NCBI GenBank assembly: GCA_004154925.1
Contig: QJNS01000103.1
Location: 186,001-250,000, forward strand
Direction of reading: 5' to 3'
DNA length: 64,000 nucleotides
Origin: Monosporascus cannonballus
Taxonomy: Eukaryota; Ascomycota; Sordariomycetes; Xylariales
This document shows positions 51,180-61,499 of this stretch, one piece after another. Numbering within the stretch: position 1 is the first letter of the stretch; each line of letters starts with the position of its first letter. Below the pieces are notes generated by a model that was not told where the DNA came from, searched no databases, and saw only the letters and a list, made by a program, of their open reading frames with translations. The translations under genes and the position numbers were made by a program.

Positions 51180-54100
51180 TTGTCTTATTTTATTCATATA
51201 TTGCTATATATAAAAATATACTTATAATTCTATTAATTAAAATAGTATAAGCTATTTATACTAAAGGTAAAGATTTTATTTAATTAATTGTTAATAATGA
51301 ATATAACTATTAAAAACTATTTTAATACTTAGCTTAATTATTGTATTAATCTGTTTGTTTAAAAGTAATACATTATTAAAAGCTTAAATATGGCATCGAT
51401 TAAGTTAAAAATTTAAAGTTAAAAATAAACGCACAAAACGTATTTTTTTCGAAATAACCTTTTTGATATTTTATATTTATTAAGATAACTCTTAATAAAA
51501 ATATAATTTATATTTTTTATTATTTTATTTCTCTTACAAGGTAAAATATATTTTTATTTTATAAATTTAGTAATAATTACCCGTACCGTATAATATTTAA
51601 TTCCTGTAATACATTTATAATAAACAATAAATCAATATTAAATCTTAATATTTTAACATTTTATATTTTAACAAAGGTATTTATTAGTAATAATTAATTA
51701 TATAAATTTTTTAAATACCTTGTATAATTATTAATAAAGTTTTATAAATTGTTTTATAAATTGTGTTTATTAATACTTAGAAATATAAATTGTATTATAT
51801 TATAAGCATTAATGTTTCAATTAAGGTTTTAATTATTTAATTTTTCTTTATTTTGTCTTATTATAACAGTTTCGAAATAACGTTAATAATTTAAAATTTA
51901 ATATTTGTTTAATACTTTATATAATTATATAACACCTTTGTCGTTATATTGCAATATCTTTTAAAACTCTTTAAAAGTTTTAAAAGTATAATTAATTTTA
52001 TTGTAAGAAATATTTAAATTAATACTTCTTTTTAACGTAGTATATTTTAAAATTTACGTTTAATAAAAATTTATTTATTTTTCGCATAGTTTATATACGT
52101 TTTCTTATAAATCGTATAAAATTGTTATAATTAAACTAAATATCAAAAACCTTTTTACTTTTATTAACGAAAGAATTTTATTTCTTAAAGGCGTTAATAA
52201 TCGTTAATATTTTTTATCGTAAATTAAATATTGAAACTTCGTATTTCGGATTATGTATAAGTAATATACAATAAGATACTATTTGTTATTCTCTTTTTAA
52301 TTTTAAGGCGACATTTAAAATATAATTTAATACGTCTATTTCTAGATGTTCTTTTATCCTTATGAAGTAACTTTATTATAAACCTATAAGTAACTACTTT
52401 CTCTAACCTTTAAAGAGTCTTCCTATACAAAATTACGTTGTTTCAATACACTCCACAATAATAGACCCCGCTAAAAACTCAACAATACCTTTATACTCCC
52501 TAATTAAATTATATATATAATTCGCACATGTTAATATCTATCTAATATTCATAATAGTCATCTTATTTTAAAAAAAACATATTTTAATTACTATAATTTA
52601 TAACTTAAATTTAAATTTGCTAAAAGTTAAAAATAACTTTTAGAAAACTTAGTTTTTAAATATACTCCATATTCTTTTCTAAATAAATTGGAATATTTAT
52701 AATATTTAATATAAAAGTACTTAAACGACGTATTTGTTATACTGTTTAAATATTTCCGAATAAATAACTATATTGTAGAGGTATACGAATATCAAATTAT
52801 TTAAAAAAAGCTTTAAAAGTAATTATAACTAATTGTTAAACGTTTATAAGAGCATTAAAAAGTTAAATGAATATAACTCGATATTTATAATATTCATATA
52901 TTAGTTTCAAGTCCGTTTTACATTTTTTAAGATTATTTTAATGCAATAATAACTGTTTTAAAAATTATATACGATAAATCATTATACTTTAATAACGTTT
53001 TTCTTTAAAATATTTATAAATTTTAAAGAATATCCGCTTTAATAAAAATATTATTTAGTTATTTATAATTAATTATACATTAATAAACGAAATCTCCGTT
53101 TTAATTAATCTTTTAATTACTATTTTTAAATTTAAGTACCTTTAGCATTAAGTAATTCGCAAAATATTCTAGAAAATCAATGTATTCTTTGATTAAATTT
53201 AATTCTCTCCTTTTTTATAACGCTCTTATTTTTTTCTCGTTTATATAATAAATCTTATAAGTTTTCGAGTAATATTCTATTTTAATAAATATTCGATCGT
53301 TCTATAAATTATGTAACCAAAATTCGCAATTTTGTGAATATTTTAATTACTTTGTAAATTTACGATATTCGAATAATATGGTAATAATTTAATCCAAAAT
53401 CAACCTTTGTTTAATTATGTAATAAATCTCTTAATAATTCAATTTAAATATTATTATACTGTTTTTAGAAAATATAAAACTGTTTCTGTTTCTTCGTAAA
53501 TTTTTAAATCTAAACTGAGGTTTTTTAAAACAATATCGTATTTTAAGACATCTGTTATATTTACTAAAAATTAGTTTTAATATTTTTAAAATTAAAAAAA
53601 AGATCTTTCAAATTTTTTAAATATTGGTTTATTTTCGTACTTAAGTAAATTTCCGTTGACTGTAAATAATTCGTAAAGCTTTAATTTATATATCTAAGGA
53701 ATTTAATATTTTTCTATTATTATTTTGAAAAAAAAATATAAAAATACTTTTTACTTTTATATTAATTACAATTTCAAATCATTTATTCTTACATTAAAAA
53801 ATGATTTTAAGTTAATTATGAACTTCTTTTTTCGCTTTAAATTAAAATTTGTAATAATAAACTCCTTAACGACTTAATTTTGAAAACTTTTAATATTTTT
53901 TAATTAGCGTACTTTATTTGTAAAAAACCGTTTTTATTTTCAAACTCTTTTTATTATCTTTTTAGTACAATAATTATTTATGTATTTATATTATAATTTT
54001 TATGTAATTAATATTTCAAAGTAATTGTTTCCTTTTTAATATAACTCTTAATTTCATATTTTCTAAATTATTACGCTAATAATAAAAACCTTCTAAAAAT

Positions 54101-54623
54101 TTATTTCTATATATAGAAATTCGTATTAACTACAAAATATAGGGAAAAAAACATAAATATATTTGCAATATAGATCTCTACCTTTTTTTTAATTCTGAAT
54201 ATAAACAATACAACTTGAAATATTGTGCTTTTCGAAAATTTTCTATATCTTTATATTTATTATGTAATAGTATAAGCCTATTTCTGGTATTATTTTGTAG
54301 AAACCCCTTTTTTAGTAAATATATAAATTATATAATTGTGGTAGTAAAAATTGGAAAAATATAATAAATTATAACTTCTTATAAAGGAATTCTTGAAATA
54401 TATAATATATTCTGAAAATAATTATTTATAACTATTCATATCTAACCAGAACTGGCTGTATTTATAATACATCTTATATCTTTATACGTCGAAATAATAA
54501 AAATATTTTGACTATAAAATCTTGATATTTAAAATACTTTACGTATTTTGGAATATATTTTTAAATCTATATAATTATTATAATAATAAATTTTAACTGA
54601 AAAAAATCGTATTGATTCTTTTT
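51180..54623. other. AT-rich DNA without recognisable genes
   Basis: No open frames or repeat boundaries that I can support. Confidence 0.6.
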
Positions 54624-54628
54624 ACCTC

Positions 54629-54752
54629 TGTTACGGCATAAAAGAACAAGAGTCTAGCCATTACACCACTAAAAGTGGAACGTTGTCAGGTCGAGCCCTG
54701 ACTGCCTTGTTCTGCTCTATATACCTACAAGGTGCCACTTAGGACTGTGACA
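54629..54752 (+). repeat. 124-bp solo LTR, left of the gene island
   Basis: Begins TGTTACGGCATAAAAGAAC and ends GGACTGTGACA, with perfect 5-bp target duplications ACCTC at 54624-54628 and 54753-54757. It matches the reverse complement of 60048-60171 at about 88 percent by hand count (15 differences in 124). It is little affected by RIP, as expected for a short repeat. Family unknown; the short LTR and TGTTACGG start resemble fungal copia elements. Confidence 0.85.
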
Positions 54753-54757
54753 ACCTC

Positions 54758-56206
54758 ATTATTTACTTCTTATTTAACCGTTTTAATCTTTTCTAAAATT
54801 AAAGAATCTTTTCTCTTTTAATGGTTTCTTTAACAGACAAGTAATATTCGTTTTTAAAATATTTTTTCTTAATATAATTAAAATATTTTATATTGAATTT
54901 ATTCTTTCTAGTTTTTTTATAACGACATTTGCTTTTTATTTCAAAAAAAAGTCTTTTTATCTGTTTTAATTCAGCTATTAAAGCTTTTATCGTTGTTTCC
55001 TTTCTTAATTTTTTTAATTACAATAACTTCTAATTACAATTCGTTATTTAAAATATACTTGGTATTACAAAACGTGATTAAATTATCTTATTACGGAACT
55101 GTTTACGATATTTCTACTAATATAAACCTGTACGATTTAAGTTTAATAGTTGCTTAAACCCTTAAGCGGTCTCACTTGGACATATTTTGTTTGGCTTATT
55201 CTTTAGCCCGGGTAATTAATACATTACGAAAAGCAGTTAATTCGAATATAATTTTGAATAACCTGCTTTATGCTCTCAATCCAGTATACTAATTATTTAA
55301 AACTTCGCCTTTTTTCGTATCAGCAATAATTATACCTAATTAGAGGCGTTATGGAATTAATTGAAATGTTATATACGTAATTAATTTATTATAGTATTTT
55401 CGAGTTTTTTTTACCTTTTATCAGACTCGCCTGTAGGTACGGTTGTTCGGAGGTATTTTCCGGCCGTATTTATACATTTGGACGTATATATATATATAGT
55501 GGAACATGTTTGTTATTATAGATAAATGTCTTAATTATATATTGCGCTTTATTATATTAATATTATTTATTACTAACTTTCTATTTTCTTTTTACGTTTT
55601 TAATTTTTATAATAATAATAGTTATCAGTATAAAAAACGCCCTGAAAGAAAGAATGTTTTTCTAACATTGCAATATTTTACTTTCGTATCTTCTTTTTTA
55701 ATAAATATAATCTAAATATAATTGAATTTTTTATATTATATTTTAACAACTTTTTTTAATTTAAGCGCGCCTTAAAATTGTGTTTCTTTTAATATATTTG
55801 AATATATTATTATTTATTAAAATACCTCTGCGTAATTAAACTAAAAATTTATTTAATATTTTATTCTATAAGTGGTTTTTTTAAAAAAAAATTAAATTCA
55901 ACGTATTTTCTACGATAATAAACGTTTAAAGTAATATCGGTAATCTTATATAAAATATTAACTTTTTAAATGTTGAATTTTATATTTAACTTTTAATTTA
56001 AATTATTAATATAATTTTATCTTTTTTAACTGATTTAGTATTATTGAAAAAGATAAAATAATAACACTTAAAGTGTTATAAATTGTTAAAACTTGCGACA
56101 TTTATTTATATATATTGGTCGCTAATGTAATATAATATTTTTTTCTGACCTTTTAAAATGAAATTTTAAACGGTATTTATTAAGCTGGAAAATTACAACC
56201 TACTAT
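54758..56206. other. AT-rich DNA; contains one copy of a diverged direct repeat
   Basis: Mostly featureless. A 69-codon frame at 55506-55715 is hydrophobic and AT-rich and I regard it as chance. 55418-55600 resembles 63463-63620. Confidence 0.5.
55418..55600 (+). repeat. diverged direct repeat, left copy
   Basis: Shares with 63463-63620 the ordered blocks CTCGC, TACGG, GAGGT, GGACGT, ATATAGT and TTATATATT. Roughly 8 kb apart, same orientation. Probably fragments of one old transposon family. Confidence 0.45.
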
Positions 56207-56347
56207 TAGGCCCCATTTTTGCGGTTTTGGTGTTTTTGTGGGTCTTTTTCTAATCGGGTTAGCGAGTAACCTAAAGCTACTGTATTTTTGAAAGCCTTAG
56301 CCGCAGCTACGCCGCAGGTGCAGCCACAACCGCAAAAATAGGGCCTG
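56207..56347. mobile_element. MITE-like element (141 bp)
   Basis: Terminal inverted repeats of 24 bp match at 21 positions: left 56207-56230 begins TAGGCCCCATTTTTGCGG, right 56324-56347 reversed begins CAGGCCCTATTTTTGCGG. The interior has no coding capacity. I see no clear target duplication. It lies exactly at the border between AT-rich DNA and the gene island. Superfamily unknown; the CAGG start would suit hAT. Confidence 0.65.
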
Positions 56348-56690
56348 ATTCTAGTGAGGCAAGGTGGCGCGTTAACGATCAGGTGGCTGGACTCGCTGGA
56401 GGAAAGTCCTGGTGGCCGAATCTTGCTGGGGGACCCATTCAATTTTGGCGTCCTAAGTAGGGCCGTCCCCCCCGTCGTCCTTGGATAGGACATTATCATC
56501 AATTCCGCACCTTTTCTAACACTTGTTGCTCGCCCTACTGGGGGTTTCCCTTGCGTGAACGATGTTCTCCCTCTCATCAGAGGGAGCTCTATCTATACAT
56601 ATTGTTTCGACCTTGTCCAGGCTGCAGGAACGTACTGCTGCAATTGCCTGGCCCTGTCTAGTTGTTTACTGCCCTTTGCCCTCCTTCTGA
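56348..56690. other. normal-composition DNA, no gene recognised
   Basis: Short frames exist on both strands. One on the minus strand (56206-56577) runs into the MITE and lacks domains. A small palindrome CCCTCT-CATC-AGAGGG lies at about 56569-56584. I cannot support a gene. Confidence 0.4.
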
Positions 56691-56918
56691 TTTGATGGGA
56701 CGCGGCGGGCTATTTTGAAACGGGCGGACCCAGTTGGCATTAATATCGATGCCAAAGATCCTCTCAGCCAGTCGCTGCTGTGGCTGGCCGTCGGGTTCGA
56801 GCACGAGGGCATGGTGCGGCTACTCCTCGACCGGAGCGCCCACACCAAGGTAGCGAGGGCGTCGTGCAGCTGCAGTAATTCCATGTTGCTCAACCTCCAT
56901 CGAGTATGTCCAGTTTAA
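56691..56918 (+). pseudogene. ankyrin-repeat protein fragment
   Basis: A 75-codon plus-strand stretch bounded by stops reads NIDAKDPLSQSLLWLAVGF, then EHEGMVRLLLDRSAHTKVA. This fits one ankyrin repeat (helix LLWLAV, loop, helix MVRLLLDR, then the GA-type turn) plus the end of a preceding one (RRAILKRADP). Ankyrin repeats mediate protein binding and are common in fungal NACHT-type and other large proteins. Here only about 60 residues remain, without a start codon or upstream repeats, and the frame ends in an unrelated tail. I judge it a gene remnant; a short exon of a spliced gene is less likely. Confidence 0.6.
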
Positions 56919-57210
56919 CCTCCATCCAACCCTATGACTGCTCCTGAACCTTGTTTGTAAACCTTGTCATCTCTGGCAGGTAGAACCTACTGAAACTGCT
57001 ACAGCATGTTTATTGTCCTCTGTACAATAAATTTCACCGAAGCAGGAATTTTTGGCCTACCAGCCGCCCGCTTCCGCACGCTTGTTCTATAATTCGGCTA
57101 GCGTCTAGGTACTATATCTAACGTTTAACCCTTTTAAGGCCTTTATCGAATCAGTTCTTTTAATCTCCTGTCGCAGAGGATGGGTCGCATCGCCGATTCC
57201 CACTACATCG

Positions 57211-59299
57211 CTAGTCTATACCCATACCCGTGAAACCCGAGTTCGCGTGAAGTCTATTTCTAGCTGCCTGGGCCCTCTTCTCCGCTTCGATCAAGAGCTC
57301 CATCTGGCCCCTCTGCCTGCCAGCGCGCGTCTTGAGCTTTTCCAGCACCTGGGAGAACTCGGTCATCTGGACCGTAACCAGGGTATTAAGAACCTGAAGT
57401 CGTTCCCGGCTGCTCTCGATCCGGTACGTCGAGAACCACATTTCGTCGGCCCCTTCCGCAGAAGACATCCGGCCGCCCGAAGCGGCGCGGCTGTTCGCCT
57501 CGAATCCGGCCACACCTCTGCCAGCCTCCTGCCACGCTCCAGAGGAAGTCGAGGAAGATGGAGACCGCGGGAGAGACCCTGGCCCCGAGCTCGAACCGGA
57601 TCCCCAGCCGTACTGGTCCTGTTCACCCAGACTCTCTCTGCCCCTGGCCTCCTGCAGGCGCACGTAAACCCCGACGAGCTGGTCGCAGATGAGGCTCATG
57701 TACCGACCGGCCATGGCAAGCAGCATGTTATTCTCGGTCCGACTCAGGCACTTCTGGCACCCCAAGATTGCTGTGACCTGCCGCAGGGCGTCTCGGAAGA
57801 CGCCCAATAGGACGTCTATAGTGGTGGGGTTACTCTGGGCGCTCTTCGCCCCGAGATCTTCGAGGAGTCGGGCCGCGAGATACAAGCACCTGCAGATGTC
57901 GCCCGGCGACGTCCCATTGCTGGTTGATGTGGTTGCCGCTGACTCCTTGCTGTGTAACTTTCTCAGGGCGGACGGCGGACTTGGGATGCGCGGCGTGTTG
58001 CGACTCGTAACCCGCGTGCCTAGGCCGCCATGTCCCTTGTCCGACCAGCCACTCTGACCGGAACCGAACCCGCGAGAATACGACTCGTGCCGCACGTGGT
58101 TGCTCTTTCTGCTCCTACTGCTGTTGCTCTCGGTATTGGAGTCCCCGGACACTACCCAGGATGGAGGTAGCCCGCCTCCCGGACTGGGGAAGTCATTGGA
58201 GGAAGTTTGGTCGAAGCCCTCGGATTCTGCGTAAACTAATCCTGGATGTTAATACAGACGGCAAATTCCACTCGGTGTTGCAGTCTATGGACCGCACGTA
58301 CCGTTGAATCTGTCGTCACTGTGGAAGGTTGAGTCGTTCATCAGCCGATCAGCTAAGACATCTTTGCCGCCTTCTCCGAGCGGATCCGGCGGGCCTCCGG
58401 GCATGGGGTGAAGGAAAGGACTCAAATCCTGCCATTCGTCGAACATGGCAATTCCTGCCCTTGCCGGGCTGGGGCTGCCGGCGTCGCCCGCGGATTCTGA
58501 GTAGCCCCACGGTTGGTGCTCAGAAGAACAAGGCTGTCCCGGGCCTATGGCGCCGGAATCCATATCATGGTCCATCGAGGCGGGATTGGAGGAGACCCTC
58601 TCATGGTTAGAGAAGCGACCGCCTTCTGTTCCCCCTCCTCCACCACTACTACTACCATCACCTCCTCCGGCCCCTTGCCTCTGGTATGATGTGACCTGGT
58701 CTGAGCTGCTAGTGGAGGGGGCATTGTTGTTGGTGTTTGATTCGTGCGACGAGATCGTGTTGACGCGCTTCTTCCGACGGGTGTCACGGGCCGGATACTG
58801 GCATTCCGCTGAGATGGCCACGCATTTGTCGCAGCCCAAGGGGTCGCCGCTACATCGGATCTAAGGTCGGTGGGCAAGAAAAGCGAGGCGAATCAGCCAT
58901 AGGTTCTATCGAGAAAGCAAAGTTGTGCGGTTGGCAGGCGAGAAGAGGAAAAGGGGCCGAACCATGTCTGTTGGGGCCCCTTCTAACCTAGGTATGTCCC
59001 GGATCGGGAACGGTATCGGCGCAGGCGCAGGAGGCTCGCCCCCTCTCCCAATAAGGACGAAGACGACAAACAACCGCAGCCCGTGTAAGGGGAAGGACGA
59101 CCGGCAACCCAACGACGAATAGTGAAGAAAGATAGGTTTGGGGACTCTACAACACGCTCTCACTCACTTTCCGTAACCTGCACAGCTTGCAGGAGACATG
59201 TGGTTTGTCTCGCCGACTGCGGCTCAGGGCCGAGGCCAGATCTGGATTCTCGACGAACGTCAATGGCACCTCCGGCAGGACGTTAAGTGTGCCAAACAT
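57211..59299 (-). CDS. Zn2Cys6 transcription factor, AflR-like (573 aa, three exons)
   Basis: A nuclear DNA-binding regulator. Exons read on the minus strand: 59299-59168, 58860-58302, 58241-57211. Joining exons 1 and 2 rebuilds a perfect binuclear zinc cluster, CX2CX6CX6CX2CX6C, with Cys at residues 37, 40, 47, 54, 57 and 64, followed by a basic stretch (RDTRRKKR). Residues 70-330 are low-complexity, rich in Ser, Gly and Pro. Residues about 345-430 (CRCLYLAARLLEDL, ALRQVTAILGCQKC, MLLAMAGRYMSLICDQL) and about 505-560 resemble the AflR regulatory domain, typical of activators of fungal polyketide clusters. The start at 59299 gives the short N-terminus usual for the family; an in-frame ATG at 59521 is less likely. 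Codon use and GC are normal, with no RIP damage. No metabolite genes adjoin it. Confidence 0.85.
58242..58301 (-). other. intron 2 of the AflR-like gene (60 bp)
   Basis: Donor AACG|GTACGT and acceptor ACATCCAG|GA, with TTAAC as a possible branch site. An alternative acceptor 15 bp on (ACGCAG|AATCC, exon from 58226) is also in frame and would give 568 residues. Confidence 0.7.
58861..59167 (-). other. intron 1 of the AflR-like gene (307 bp)
   Basis: Donor AAA|GTGAGT and acceptor CCGACCTTAG|ATC in the minus strand. Phase 0, between Lys44 and Ile45, inside the zinc cluster. It is long for a fungal intron, but the rebuilt Cys spacing is exact. Confidence 0.8.
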
Positions 59300-60047
59300 G
59301 CTGGGGATGGTTCTCTTCGCTTCTAGGATCAGACACCCTGAGCCGGGCTCGCGATACAGAATAACGCAGAGAGGAAAAGTTGGACCAAACCGAGCAAGCG
59401 ATGAGGTAGAAGGCCATGATGGGCAACAGCATGATATTAATATACCGCTCTTCGAGCAAACAATCCCCGGGTTCTGTATAGAGAGAAGGCTACGATAAAA
59501 ACGTGAACAGAGTGAGGGCATTTGGTCACGGCCCCTGAGTATTCACTGTAACGTGCTTGGCACCTCTTTCTTAGTCAGGGCGGGTGTCAAACGGCGTAAT
59601 CATCAGCCGCGCGCTCCACAGCTCGCTAGGGTCTTACGCGTTAGTGTGATACAGCCAAGCTACTAGTTAAATCGTTTAAGGTGAGCCAAGCCAACCAAAC
59701 CGCTGCAATACACCAGGATCAAAGCAGTGTGAAACTGAGTAGTTTATTGTCGAGGAGGAAAGACGCTTTGTGACTGAATGGTTCAAGAGTAAGAAATTAG
59801 GACTTACTATGCCTACATTGGCCCCGGTTAAAACGTGTCATTTCATTGCACTAATCGTAAAGACCCCGGGGAGCTGAACCGGTTTACAATACGCAGAGGT
59901 ATTTAATGTTGATTTCTCCACTCGACGTAATACTTCCCAATAAAGCTAATATGTAGCAGCTCATAGAATATTTAAAGTGTTTAGGGATTATTGCACTTGG
60001 AGTTACATAAAACCCGACTTTTCTTTAACAGTAAATAAGATTAGTTT
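59300..60047 (-). promoter_or_regulatory. upstream region of the AflR-like gene
   Basis: About 750 bp between the chosen start codon and the right solo LTR, with near-normal composition. It must contain the promoter, but I cannot point to a convincing TATA box or operator. Open frames on both strands in 59187-59521 are overlaps of exon 1. Confidence 0.4.
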
Positions 60048-60171
60048 TGCCACAGTCCTAAGTGCCATCTAGTAGGTATATAGGGCAGAACAAGGCGGTC
60101 AGTGCTCGAGCTTACAACGTTCCACTTTTAGGAGTGTGATAGCTAGACTCTTGTTCTTCTGTGCCGTAACA
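60048..60171 (-). repeat. 124-bp solo LTR, right of the gene island
   Basis: Same family and length as 54629-54752, opposite orientation. Perfect 5-bp target duplications AGTTT at 60043-60047 and 60172-60176. Confidence 0.85.
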
Positions 60172-60176
60172 AGTTT

Positions 60177-60719
60177 ATAGGTTTTTGGTATATATTTACT
60201 ATATAAATTATTATTAAGTGACACGTAAACTTAATATCTAGTTTATAACTTTTAATTTAGATGTAAATAGATTATAAGCTACCAATTCGTAAGATTGTTA
60301 TAATCTAAACATCTATATTTATAATAGTGTGATAATATTTTATGAATATTATTTAATAGTTATAATACGCCGTAACACGTTGAAAAAATAAATTCACTAA
60401 TTGAATTTACAAATTACTATATATATATAGCTAATATATCACGTATTATAATAACTTTTAAATATATATTAAAATACATTGTTATTTATAACGAACTTAA
60501 CACTTGCCGTTTTGGTTTACTAATTTTTTTATTTTATATTGTTATTTACTCAGTATAAATTTAATTTTTTAATATTTCGAAAAGTAGATTAACTTTTTTA
60601 AACAATAATATCAACCTTAAAGATTAAAATTAAAGAGTCAAATAATTAACCATGTTATTTATAGTAGAATTATATAGCTATAGTAAATTTAGTTAATTTC
60701 AATATTACGTCAGCTGGTG
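60177..60719. other. AT-rich DNA without recognisable genes
   Basis: No supported feature. Confidence 0.6.
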
Positions 60720-61490
60720 AGGAAACCAGCATTAAATACCCCCGCGTATTGAAGGTACATTTTTCAACAGACAAGCTTTGCTTACTTTTTGCTTTCCCGG
60801 CTTACTTTCCTCTTCAGCCATCAGTTACCACTGCCGCAGACGGCGCCGATGCAAGTATCAGAGGTGACCGCGGACCAAATTCGACCCGAACGGGGACAGA
60901 AGCGTTTGCCGTAATAGGAAGGCAAAGAGGAGAAACAAGGCTCCCAGTATGTAATCAACATAGGGAAACATGCCCTCATAACGGAGTAAGATTGCGAACG
61001 GAGTAAGAGGGTTATTATGTCGAAAACCCCGCCACTGTTGAACCGATTTCCGCATTTGGATCTTGGTACGTCCCAAATAGGAAAGGTTTTGGCAATACCT
61101 GCCGCAAAACTACCGGCACCTAGTGTTTCACAAATAGGAAAAATGGGAAAATAAAGATAAACATATGATTCGGCCCGGAAGTATGGCTACCAAAACCCTG
61201 GTACCTTGGAACCTCGGAAGTGGTCGACCTCGCTAATGCTAATGGTATAGGTACGAAAGCGATTACGTTAGGACACTTTTGCCAGCTGAAGCGTGCGACG
61301 TACGCGATCCAATCAATGCGCCAGCACTTGGGGAGCAAGCGGTATGCACCGAGGCGGCGAGCAACCTCGAGTATCTTGCAGAAGCTTGCAAAAGTGAGAT
61401 CAGCCTTGCTGCACTAAAATGAAGTTTGGGCATAAACCATATAAGCCATTTTAAACTCTTACACCTTTGCCCCCCTATAGTACTAAGCAA
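60720..61490. other. low-AT segment with unidentified coding-like fragments
   Basis: Composition is like the gene island. On the plus strand a frame from about 61245 to the TGA at 61422 reads YVRTLLPAEACDVRD, INAPALGEQAVCTEAASN and LEYLAEACKSEISLAALK, balanced in composition and ending cleanly. Overlapping frames in 60749-61006 and 61220-61417 are less convincing. I recognise no family. It could be the last exon of a gene, a pseudogene, or part of a transposon whose ends I cannot see. Confidence 0.35.
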
Positions 61491-61499
61491 TTTAGCTAA

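Noticed and set aside
54629..54752. A tRNA gene in the low-AT block
   Set aside because: No cloverleaf arms or conserved T-loop could be placed; the exact LTR ends and target duplication explain the block.
56206..56577. 123-codon minus-strand frame as a gene
   Set aside because: It runs through the MITE-like element, has no domain, and its end is formed by the inverted repeat.
57247..58057. Long plus-strand open frames (187 and 122 codons) opposite the transcription factor
   Set aside because: They are antisense shadows of exon 3, whose minus-strand frame has recognisable AflR-type sequence and correct splice joins.
58329..58864. Plus-strand and second minus-strand frames over exon 2
   Set aside because: Low-complexity Ser/Gly/Pro coding sequence opens several frames; only the one continuing the zinc cluster is supported.
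59147..59521. Longer N-terminus for the regulator starting at 59521
   Set aside because: It would add 74 hydrophobic, Cys-rich residues before the zinc cluster, unlike this family; the ATG at 59299 gives a normal N-terminus. RNA evidence could reverse this.
54629..60171. The inverted repeats as the ends of one composite transposon carrying the regulator
   Set aside because: Each 124-bp copy has its own different 5-bp target duplication immediately on both sides, so each inserted separately.
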